Part shown: in pieces, positions 1 through 5,273 of the stretch
Layout of the letters: each line of letters begins with the position of its first letter
Position numbering within the stretch: position 1 is the first letter of the stretch
Source: Lachnospiraceae bacterium UBA3692
Lineage (GTDB): Bacteria; Bacillota; Clostridia; Lachnospirales; Lachnospiraceae
Assembly (NCBI GenBank): GCA_002372815.1
Contig: DFIR01000025.1
Location: forward strand, 1-5,273
Reading direction: 5' to 3'
DNA length: 5,273 nt
The notes under the pieces: generated by a model
Database searches by the model: none
Told to the model about the DNA's origin: nothing
Seen by the model: the letters and a program-made list of their open reading frames with translations, nothing else
Translations under genes and position numbers: made by a program

Positions 1-351
<351 letters not shown>

Positions 352-374
352 AAATCATTTTTCTGCTTTTTTTG

Positions 375-408
375 GGACGTCGCATTCCTCGAAATGCGGC
401 GTCCTTTT
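375..408 (+). terminator. Intrinsic terminator after the acyl-CoA synthetase gene
   Basis: A 12-bp stem pairs GGACGTCGCATT (375-386) with AATGCGGCGTCC (393-404), with one G-T wobble and a 6-base loop, followed by TTTT at 405-408. It lies 23 bases after the stop codon. A T-rich run also precedes the stem on this strand, so the element could act weakly in the other direction as well. Confidence 0.85.
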
Positions 409-433
409 CATGTATGTATGTTTTCGCGCCTTA

Positions 434-466
434 TAAATGTGTACTGCAGATTGCAGTACATATTTA
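434..466. repeat. 15-bp inverted repeat with perfect 9-3-9 core, possible operator
   Basis: TGTACTGCA (440-448) and TGCAGTACA (452-460) are perfect inverted copies separated by GAT. The symmetry extends outward to 434-466 with a single G-T wobble. No T-run follows on either side, so it is not a standard terminator, and a terminator already sits just upstream. The dyad has the size and symmetry of a site for a dimeric repressor. It lies about 70-80 bases upstream of a weak promoter candidate for the MBL-fold gene, which is rather far for simple steric repression. The role is inferred; only the symmetry is seen. Confidence 0.5.
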
Positions 467-499
467 CAGTGTTTCAAACATACCCTTACCCTTAGTGCC

Positions 500-527
500 G
501 CCCTTCTTTAGTCCTGTTCGGAAGGGC
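500..527. other. Small hairpin upstream of the MBL-fold gene
   Basis: GCCCTTC (500-506) pairs perfectly with GAAGGGC (521-527) across a 14-base loop. No T-run follows. The dyad lies immediately upstream of, and its loop would contain the -35 position of, the promoter candidate at 538-543. It could be a regulator site or incidental; a 7-bp dyad is weak evidence by itself. Confidence 0.3.
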
Positions 528-543
528 CTGTTTGCGGTATACT
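515..543 (+). promoter_or_regulatory. Weak promoter candidate for the MBL-fold gene
   Basis: TATACT at 538-543 matches the -10 consensus at 5 of 6 bases. At a 17-base spacing the -35 position (515-520, TGTTCG) is poor. A start of transcription near 550 would give a short leader before the ATG at 586 and would rule out use of the earlier TTG at 532 or ATG at 550. Confidence 0.3.
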
Positions 544-576
544 AACTGTATGCATCAACCACAGTCAGACACAGAT

Positions 577-583
577 GGAGGGG
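577..583 (+). promoter_or_regulatory. Ribosome binding site that sets the MBL-fold start
   Basis: GGAGGGG lies just before ATG 586, with about 4 bases between the GGAGG core and the start codon. The spacing is slightly short but the site is strong. The two earlier in-frame starts (TTG 532, ATG 550) have no Shine-Dalgarno-like sequence. Confidence 0.6.
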
Positions 584-585
584 AT

Positions 586-1572
586 ATGTTTCTTCGAAAC
601 CTCATCGAAAACACGGAAGGCAGTGCCGGCTGCGGGTGTGAGCACGGCCTGAGCTTCTACATTGAGACCCGCGGACACAAGCTTCTGGTGGATACCGGCG
701 CGTCTTCTCTGCTTCTTGAAAATGCGGAGAAGCTGGGGGTGGACCTGACGCAGGTCGACACGGTCATCCTGAGCCACGGGCACTACGACCACGGCGGCGG
801 GATCCCCGGCTTCGTCTCTCTGAATCCGGATGCGAAGATCTATCTGCAGCCGACGGCCTTCGGCGACTACTGCTCCGTGCGGGAAGATGCTGAGCCCCGC
901 TACATCGGCCTCGATCCTTCGATTCGCGATCTTCCGCAGGTGATTCCCGTCACAGGCAGCGATGGTCTCCTGCGCATCGATGACGAGCTCACGCTGTTCT
1001 GGGACATCGGGAGTGCGCATCCCATCCCGTCCGGCAACCGCACGCTGAAGATCCGGAAGCGCAGCACGGACGGCGCGACCGGCGGCCGCGATGCCGGCGA
1101 TGCCGGCCATGGTGCTGACGGCGGCGCATCGCAGCCCGTCTTCGCCCAGGACGATTTCCGCCACGAGCAGTGCCTGGTGATCCGGCAGGAGGGGCTCTCC
1201 ATCCTGCTCTGCGGCTGCGCGCATCACGGCATCCTGAACATCCTTGACCGGTATGAAGAGCTGTTCGGGGAGGCGCCGGATGTTGTGATCAGTGGTTTTC
1301 ACATGATGCAGCGGGGCGGATATTCGGAGGAGGATATCGATCTGATCATCGACACCGCCCTCTCCCTGAAGAAAGAGTACCCGGACACCCGCTTCTACAC
1401 CTGTCACTGCACAGGCGTGGAGCCCTACGAGGCGATGCGGCAGATCCTCGGCGAGCGCCTGACCTATGTGCACTGCGGTGACGGTTGCGTGCTTCCTGAT
1501 GACCATGCTGACCGGATATCGCAGAAAGTGACGTGTTCCCTGTATTCCGCAGGGGAAATTATGGTACAATAG
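586..1572 (+). CDS. Metallo-beta-lactamase-fold metal-dependent hydrolase, COG1237 type
   Basis: The 328-residue protein has the ordered motifs of the MBL fold: a DTG strand end near residue 38, SHGHYDHGGG with His64, His66, Asp68 and His69, GCAHHGI with His213, GFHM with His239, and a C-terminal CHCTG with His274. This set, especially GC(A/S)H-GI followed by GFH, is characteristic of COG1237, the group that includes archaeal dihydropterin-ribofuranosylaminobenzene phosphate synthase-like proteins and many bacterial members of unknown substrate. All metal-ligand positions are present, so it should be an active, cytoplasmic (no signal peptide), probably di-metal enzyme; its reaction cannot be read from sequence. 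I chose ATG 586 over upstream TTG 532 because of the adjacent GGAGGGG and because family proteins begin close to the LIENT strand. An unusual Gly/Ala/Asp linker (about residues 160-184) interrupts the domain before the conserved DDFRHEQ segment. No functional link to the neighbours is evident. Confidence 0.88.
   Translation: MFLRNLIENTEGSAGCGCEHGLSFYIETRGHKLLVDTGASSLLLENAEKLGVDLTQVDTVILSHGHYDHGGGIPGFVSLNPDAKIYLQPTAFGDYCSVREDAEPRYIGLDPSIRDLPQVIPVTGSDGLLRIDDELTLFWDIGSAHPIPSGNRTLKIRKRSTDGATGGRDAGDAGHGADGGASQPVFAQDDFRHEQCLVIRQEGLSILLCGCAHHGILNILDRYEELFGEAPDVVISGFHMMQRGGYSEEDIDLIIDTALSLKKEYPDTRFYTCHCTGVEPYEAMRQILGERLTYVHCGDGCVLPDDHADRISQKVTCSLYSAGEIMVQ
1562..1570 (+). promoter_or_regulatory. Extended -10 promoter for trmB and the carboxypeptidase gene
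   Basis: TGGTACAAT is an extended -10 element (TG, one base, then TACAAT, 5 of 6 consensus). It overlaps the last codons and stop of the MBL-fold gene. The -35 region (around 1541-1547) is poor, as is common for extended -10 promoters. Transcription would start near 1577, giving a leader of about 115 bases before trmB. Confidence 0.55.
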
Positions 1573-1644
1573 AAAATGTCCCTCGCGCGGGCCGCAGAAG
1601 AGCCTGTTCCCCGCAGCGCAGGTGATAATCCAAAAGAAAGAAGG

Positions 1645-1681
1645 CGCAGGACCACACCCCGGAAGGCGTGCGTGTCCTGCG
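1645..1681 (+). other. Hairpin in the trmB leader
   Basis: CGCAGGAC (1645-1652) pairs perfectly with GTCCTGCG (1674-1681). A second, imperfect stem (1653-1658 with 1665-1670, one mismatch) sits inside it, with 3 unpaired bases on the 3' side. The structure ends 10 bases before ATG 1692, where the ribosome binding site would be expected; the only purine-rich stretch there (GCGGA, 1679-1683) is mostly inside the stem. It could therefore limit translation of trmB. No T-run follows, so it is not a terminator, and I do not recognise a known riboswitch class. Confidence 0.5.
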
Positions 1682-1691
1682 GATATCATTT

Positions 1692-2351
1692 ATGAGATTG
1701 CGCAATATTCCCGGTGCACGGGACGCCATCGAGGCGAGCCCGTGGACCGTCAAGAATCCTGAGGAGATGAAGGGAAAGTGGCGGACACTGTTCCCTGAGA
1801 ACTGCACGAAGATCCATCTGGAGATCGGGACCGGCAAGGGCCGCTTCATCATGCACCTTGCGGAGCTGCATCCCGATATCTGCTACGTCGGCATTGAGAA
1901 ATATTCCAGCGTTCTCCTCCGCTGCCTGGAGAAGCAGGACGAGCTCCAGCTCCCCAACCTGGTCTTTATCCGCGGCGACGCGGAGCTCATCGGCAGCTAC
2001 TTCGATGAGGGGGAGATCGACCGGATCTACCTGAATTTCTCCGACCCCTGGCCGAAGGCACGGCACGCCCGCAGGCGCCTCCCCTCGAAGGAGTTCCTGG
2101 CGCGCTACGACGGCATCCTGGCGGAGGGCGGCACCATCGAATTCAAGACCGACAACCGGGCCCTGTTCGACTTCGCGGTCGAGGAGGTCGCTGAGAGTGT
2201 GTTCCGGATCGACCGGATCACCTACGACCTGCACCATGACCCGGAAATGAACGCCGGCAACATCATGACGGAATACGAGAAGAAATTCTCGCAGCTCGGC
2301 AACAAGATCTGCAAGTACATCCTGGTACGGAAGGAGGACGGGCAGGCATGA
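1692..2351 (+). CDS. trmB: tRNA (guanine-N7-)-methyltransferase
   Basis: The 219-residue product is full length for TrmB, which uses S-adenosylmethionine to make 7-methylguanosine at position 46 in the variable loop of many tRNAs, in the cytoplasm. Visible motifs in order: the SAM-binding loop EIGTGKGRF (near residue 40), GIEKYSSVL with the acidic ribose-binding residue, RGDAE, the family signature NFSDPWPKARHARRRL, the FKTDN strand, and the C-terminal TEYEKKF. The signature has Ser where NFPDPWPK is usual. I chose ATG 1692 because bacterial homologues begin MRLRNIPG; an in-frame GTG at 1668 would add eight residues and falls inside the leader hairpin. There is no clear Shine-Dalgarno outside that hairpin. 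The stop codon overlaps the start of the next gene (ATGA), so the two are probably translated together. Confidence 0.97.
   Translation: MRLRNIPGARDAIEASPWTVKNPEEMKGKWRTLFPENCTKIHLEIGTGKGRFIMHLAELHPDICYVGIEKYSSVLLRCLEKQDELQLPNLVFIRGDAELIGSYFDEGEIDRIYLNFSDPWPKARHARRRLPSKEFLARYDGILAEGGTIEFKTDNRALFDFAVEEVAESVFRIDRITYDLHHDPEMNAGNIMTEYEKKFSQLGNKICKYILVRKEDGQA
2331..2337 (+). promoter_or_regulatory. Ribosome binding site for the carboxypeptidase gene
   Basis: AAGGAGG lies inside the last codons of trmB, 10 bases before ATG 2348. The site is strong, so the downstream gene can recruit ribosomes itself as well as through the ATGA overlap. Confidence 0.8.
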
Positions 2352-5050
2352 AGCTTCACAACCGTTTTTTGTGTATGCTCCTGAGCGGTATGCTGGTGAC
2401 AGGTACCGCTTATTCGGCTGCGCCCGCGCTGGCAGTCCGCGCCGCGGAGACCGCCGCCGAGACCGCCACGGAACAGACCACACAGGGAGCGGACAGCGCA
2501 GCGGAAGCCGGGCAGGCCGATCCCGCCGCCGGACAGGCTGATCCCGCCGCCGGACAGGCTGATCTCGCCGCCGCAGGACAGGCGGCTGCCGCAGATCCCG
2601 CCGCAGCGGAACCCGCCGGTCTTCCCGCCGGGGAAGGCATCCTGCACGTCGGGGACGGCTGGCCCGAAGGCCCCGAGATCTCCGCGGACGCCGCGATCGT
2701 CATGGAAGCCGAGACCGGCACCATCCTCTACGGCAAGAACGTCCGCCGGCACGAATTCCCGGCGAGCGTCACCAAGCTGATGACCGGCCTGCTCTCCTAT
2801 GAGTACCTGAGCCTGAGCGAGGAGGTCACTTTCTCCGAGACAGCCGTCTTCGGCATCGACCGGATGAGCTCCAACATCGGCATCGACATCGGCGAACACA
2901 TGACGGTCGATCAGTGCCTGTACGGCCTGATGATCGCCAACGCGAACGAAGTCGCCGTCGGTCTGGCCGAAAAAGTCGGCGGAACGCAGGAAAACTTCGT
3001 CCGCATGATGAACGCGAAGGCGGCCTCCCTGGGCTGCGTGGACACGAATTTTGTCAATGCGCACGGTCTTCACGATGACAATCATTACACGAGCGCGCTG
3101 GACACGGCGCTGATCGCGCAGGCATATTTTGCCATTGATGAGCTGAAGCCCTACACGTCCACGGACCTCTACCATTTCGCCCCGACGGACGGGCAGCCCG
3201 ACGACTTCTGGGTCTACACCGACAACCAGCTCATCAACGGCGAGTACGCCTACGACGGCAGCACCCTCATCGGCGGCAAATCCGGCTACACCGACAAGGC
3301 GGGCAGCACCCTCGTCACCTGCGCCGAGCTGGGCGACCTGCGCCTGATCTGCGTCGTCCTGAACGAAAAGGCCCCCGCACAGTTCAAAGACACCTGCGAC
3401 CTTCTGGACTTCGGCTTCAAGAACTTCAAGAAGATCAGCATCTCGGAAAACGAGCACGCCTACACCCTCTCCGGCAAGGGCTTCCTCGCTTCCGGCAGTG
3501 ACATCTACGGCGACGGCACCGATCCCTTCGCCATCTCCGCAGGCCGGAAGGCCGTCGTCCCCAACGGCGTCGCCTTCGAGGACCTGACCCGCACCTTCAC
3601 GCGCTCCGGCGCCCTCTCCGCCTCCGCTCCCCAGGGAGATGGCAGCGAGACCGGGGATGCTGCGGCTGCCGGGGCTACAGGCACGGCAGAGGCGCAGACA
3701 GAAGCAGCCACGGGTGCTGTGGAGGCTGGCCAGGCCGGCGATGCCGCGGCTGACACTGCGCAGGCCGGCGATGCCGCCAGTGCTGTCTCTACGGAGGCGC
3801 AGACAGAATCTGCCACGGGTGCTGCTGATGCTGCCCAGGCCGGCGATGCCGCGGCGGCCACGGACGCTTCCCATGCCGGCGATGCCGCTGCGACCGCGGA
3901 CGCTTCCCAGGCCGGCGATGCCGCTGCGACCGCGGACGCTTCCCAGGCCGGCGATGCCGCGGCGGCCACCGTGCCCTTCACGCCCGTCTACGACGAGCAC
4001 GGCAACATCGTCATGGGCACGCTCACCTACACCTACCTCGGCACGACCGTCGGCACCGCGGAAGTCCTCTTCGTGGACCCTGCGAAGCAGACCGGCGAGG
4101 CCGACGAAGCTCCCTCCGGCAGCGAATCCCCCGCCGGCTCACGGCGCACCGGGCTGCTCGGCGGACTTATTGATTATTTTACCGGACTTGTGCACAAAGG
4201 CTCGAACGGGACCGTCTATGTGGACCTCCCGTCCATCCTGCTCCTGATCGCGATCCCGGCGTTTCTGCTGATCTTCGTCCTGTGCGGTGTCAGCTATCTC
4301 CTCTATCTCGCCCGCTCCCGCCGCAGCGGAAGCCGCAGAAGAGTCACCCGCCGCGAAAAAAGCCGCAGCACCGCCGCCCGCGCCGTCCGCAGCAGCTCCC
4401 GCAGCAAGAAGTCCTCAAAAACTTCTTCCAAAAAGAGCTCCCGCAAGAGAAAAGCTTCCGCGGAAACCTACGATGACGGCTATGATGATGGCTTTGATGA
4501 CGGCTACGACGGCAGCTCTGATGGCAGCAGCTATGGTGGCAGCAGCTATGGCGATGGCTACGACGACCGCTACAGCGGAACTTATGGCGACGGCTACGAT
4601 GACGGCCATGACGACAACTACAGCGGAAGCTACGGGGATGGCTATGATGATGGCTATAATACCGGGGAAGGCTACGATGATGGCGAAGGCTACGGCGAAG
4701 GCTACGATGACCTGAGCGAGTACGACGATCCTTACGGCGACGGTCTCGGAAAATACGATGATGAGGCCTACGACCGCGAATACGGCGACGTCTTCGATTA
4801 CAACGATGAAGACTACGACGACCCGTACGGCGACGGCCTCGGCAAGTATGATACCGATGCCTACGCGGATGACTACGACAGCAGCTATACCGACGAGTAC
4901 GGCGACAGTTATGCTGACGAGTATGGCGATGACTACGCAGACGGATACAGCGACAGCTACGATAATGCGGAAGACGCCGGCTACAGCAGAAGCTCCGGAA
5001 GCAAACGCAGCAGCCGCTCGGTAAGGAAGCTTTATACGGGACGCAAATAA
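2348..5050 (+). CDS. D-alanyl-D-alanine carboxypeptidase (S11 PBP, DacA/DacF class) with long low-complexity tail
   Basis: The 900-residue protein is more than twice the usual 380-450. Order: signal peptide (1-29, possible AxA cleavage at 27-29); Ala/Gln/Asp linker with GQADPAA repeats (55-75); S11 domain (about 113-360) with SxxK as SVTK (nucleophile Ser140, Lys143), the SxN position as Asn198-Ala-Asn200, and KTG as KSG (311-313); PBP5-type C-terminal domain (about 365-590) split by an Ala-rich repeat insert (about 425-541); membrane helix (about 630-654); Arg/Lys/Ser block (656-704); Tyr/Asp/Gly-rich tail (708-879, 35 Tyr); basic end (880-900). Family role: trimming the terminal D-Ala from peptidoglycan pentapeptides outside the membrane. 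The basic residues after the helix imply that the tail is cytoplasmic. The SxN serine is replaced by Asn, so activity is likely but not assured. The frame stays open throughout and is the second gene after trmB. The dac subtype cannot be fixed. Confidence 0.95.
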   Translation: MKLHNRFLCMLLSGMLVTGTAYSAAPALAVRAAETAAETATEQTTQGADSAAEAGQADPAAGQADPAAGQADLAAAGQAAAADPAAAEPAGLPAGEGILHVGDGWPEGPEISADAAIVMEAETGTILYGKNVRRHEFPASVTKLMTGLLSYEYLSLSEEVTFSETAVFGIDRMSSNIGIDIGEHMTVDQCLYGLMIANANEVAVGLAEKVGGTQENFVRMMNAKAASLGCVDTNFVNAHGLHDDNHYTSALDTALIAQAYFAIDELKPYTSTDLYHFAPTDGQPDDFWVYTDNQLINGEYAYDGSTLIGGKSGYTDKAGSTLVTCAELGDLRLICVVLNEKAPAQFKDTCDLLDFGFKNFKKISISENEHAYTLSGKGFLASGSDIYGDGTDPFAISAGRKAVVPNGVAFEDLTRTFTRSGALSASAPQGDGSETGDAAAAGATGTAEAQTEAATGAVEAGQAGDAAADTAQAGDAASAVSTEAQTESATGAADAAQAGDAAAATDASHAGDAAATADASQAGDAAATADASQAGDAAAATVPFTPVYDEHGNIVMGTLTYTYLGTTVGTAEVLFVDPAKQTGEADEAPSGSESPAGSRRTGLLGGLIDYFTGLVHKGSNGTVYVDLPSILLLIAIPAFLLIFVLCGVSYLLYLARSRRSGSRRRVTRREKSRSTAARAVRSSSRSKKSSKTSSKKSSRKRKASAETYDDGYDDGFDDGYDGSSDGSSYGGSSYGDGYDDRYSGTYGDGYDDGHDDNYSGSYGDGYDDGYNTGEGYDDGEGYGEGYDDLSEYDDPYGDGLGKYDDEAYDREYGDVFDYNDEDYDDPYGDGLGKYDTDAYADDYDSSYTDEYGDSYADEYGDDYADGYSDSYDNAEDAGYSRSSGSKRSSRSVRKLYTGRK
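2510..2572 (+). repeat. Three 21-bp tandem repeats (GQADPAA) in the carboxypeptidase linker
   Basis: Units at 2510-2530, 2531-2551 and 2552-2572 encode GQADPAA, GQADPAA and GQADLAA; they are nearly identical in DNA. They lie between the signal peptide and the catalytic domain, so they should form a flexible extracytoplasmic linker. Further degenerate GQA/ADPAAA segments follow to about 2610. Confidence 0.85.
3686..3850 (+). repeat. Imperfect 60-bp duplication, 105 bp apart, in the Ala-rich insert
   Basis: Positions 3686-3745 and 3791-3850 are imperfect copies encoding AEAQTEAATGAVEAGQAGDA and TEAQTESATGAADAAQAGDA. The core word CAGGCCGGCGATGCC recurs at 3731, 3761 and 3836, so the insert has grown by nested duplication. 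Confidence 0.75.
3836..3970 (+). repeat. 36-bp tandem repeat, 3.75 copies (12-residue AGDAAATADAS units)
   Basis: Units start at 3836, 3872, 3908 and 3944; the last is cut off at 3970, where the conserved domain resumes (VPFTP). The units at 3872 and 3908 differ by one base (CAT versus CAG). The period is a multiple of three, so copy-number changes would keep the frame. Confidence 0.9.
4469..4984 (+). repeat. Tyr/Asp/Gly-rich degenerate repeat region of the carboxypeptidase tail
   Basis: Codes for residues 708-879, built from variants of YGDGYDD, YDDG and later DEYGDSYA-type units, with 35 tyrosines in 172 residues and very few basic residues. A 13-residue unit, YDDPYGDGLGKYD, occurs exactly twice (4721-4759 and 4814-4852). 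The DNA copies differ at six positions, all synonymous. Confidence 0.85.
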
Positions 5051-5056
5051 TAACAG

Positions 5057-5096
5057 ACAGGTGGCAGGGCCTAGGGCTATGTCACCTGTTTTCTTT
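5057..5096 (+). terminator. Intrinsic terminator after the carboxypeptidase gene
   Basis: ACAGGTG (5057-5063) pairs with CACCTGT (5083-5089), extended inward by a G-T wobble, C-G and A-T pairs and a small inner GCC/GGC stem, followed by TTTTCTTT. It begins 6 bases after the stop codon and ends the trmB-carboxypeptidase unit. Confidence 0.85.
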
Positions 5097-5273
5097 GACC
5101 TGTCTATTTGCCTGTCGATTTTCTCTTCCAGACAGCCAGGTAGACAGCTTCCTCTTTCTACCTGTCTACTCAGCTGTCTATCTTGCCCTTCGCACAGCTG
5201 AATAGACAGCTTTCTCTTTCTAACTGTCTATCCGGCTGTCTATCTTGACTTCCGCACAGCTGAATAGACAGCT
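5097..5273. repeat. 62-bp tandem repeat array, each unit an imperfect hairpin
   Basis: Three units start at 5097, 5159 and 5221; the third is cut by the window edge after 53 bases, so the array may continue. By eye, units 1 and 2 match at 44 of 62 bases and units 2 and 3 at 46 of 53. Each has CTGTCTA near its left end and TAGACAG near its right end, with 16-17-bp arms: 5100-5116 with 5131-5147, 5162-5177 with 5194-5209, and 5224-5239 with 5256-5271. Loops are 14-16 bases, and a pyrimidine-rich tract follows the first two hairpins. I see no coding sequence here. The whole unit repeats, with no unique spacers, so this is not a CRISPR array. Confidence 0.9.

Noticed and set aside
434..466. Terminator
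   Set aside because: The hairpin is strong but no T-run follows on either strand, and a complete terminator for the upstream gene is already present at 375-408.
532..585. Earlier starts for the MBL-fold gene (TTG 532 or ATG 550)
   Set aside because: Neither has a Shine-Dalgarno sequence, the added residues match no known family N-terminus, and both overlap the promoter candidate and its likely transcription start.
565..1689. 374-codon open frame on the minus strand opposite the MBL-fold gene
   Set aside because: No family motifs are visible. The + strand frame carries a complete metal-binding motif set and a Shine-Dalgarno site, so this is a shadow frame.
1577..1691. Known riboswitch or T-box in the trmB leader
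   Set aside because: I looked for T-box, fluoride and preQ1-like features and could not place any conserved core; only a simple hairpin is supported.
1686..2483. 265-codon open frame on the minus strand opposite trmB
   Set aside because: Low-complexity translation with no motif, directly opposite an unmistakable TrmB; a shadow frame.
2222..4000. 592-codon open frame on the minus strand, opposite trmB and the carboxypeptidase gene, with GIAGLGSVRGR-type repeats
   Set aside because: It is a mirror of the in-frame Ala-rich repeats in GC-rich coding DNA. It has no recognisable domain and no ribosome binding site that stands out, while the + strand frame has clear S11 motifs throughout.
3639..4247. 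202-codon + strand frame rich in RPAMP/RPRTLP repeats inside the carboxypeptidase gene
   Set aside because: An alternate-frame reading of the 36-bp repeats, which have no stops in several frames; the true frame carries the conserved domain on both sides.
5097..5273. CRISPR array
   Set aside because: The full 62-bp unit is repeated, including the middle part, with no conserved-repeat and unique-spacer pattern and no cas genes in view.

Overview
The window looks like a GC-rich member of the Firmicutes, most likely a Lachnospiraceae-type clostridium. I infer this from the TrmB sequence starting MRLRNIPGA, the clostridial style of the DacA-like penicillin-binding protein (signal peptide, S11 domain, C-terminal membrane anchor), AGGAGG-type ribosome binding sites and intrinsic terminators. 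The assignment is by family resemblance only and stops at about family level. All convincing genes are on the + strand.

Layout. Positions 1-351 hold the 3' end of an acyl-CoA synthetase (AMP-binding family), closed by a hairpin terminator at 375-408. The intergenic stretch 352-585 also carries a perfect 9-3-9 inverted repeat (440-460), a second small hairpin (500-527) and a weak promoter candidate. Positions 586-1572 encode a metallo-beta-lactamase-fold protein of the COG1237 type with all its metal-binding motifs. An extended -10 promoter (1562-1570), overlapping the 3' end of that gene, probably starts a two-gene operon with a structured leader: trmB (1692-2351, tRNA m7G46 methyltransferase), then a very large D,D-carboxypeptidase (2348-5050). 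The last two genes overlap by 4 bases (ATGA). A strong intrinsic terminator follows (5057-5096). The rest of the window (5097-5273) is a 62-bp tandem repeat in which every unit can fold into a hairpin.

How the genes relate. The trmB/carboxypeptidase pair appears co-transcribed and translationally coupled. The acyl-CoA synthetase and the MBL-fold gene look like separate transcription units with no evident pathway link to it.

The most unusual content is in the carboxypeptidase. Its 900 residues include an Ala-rich repeat array inserted inside the PBP5-type C-terminal domain. After the membrane anchor come a Lys/Arg/Ser block and a Tyr/Asp/Gly-rich tail of about 170 residues that should lie in the cytoplasm. 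Two copies of a 13-residue tail motif are identical in protein but differ only at synonymous sites, which suggests that the tail is selected. The catalytic SxN motif reads NAN. The 62-bp hairpin array, with compensatory changes between units, is the other item that ordinary annotation does not explain.
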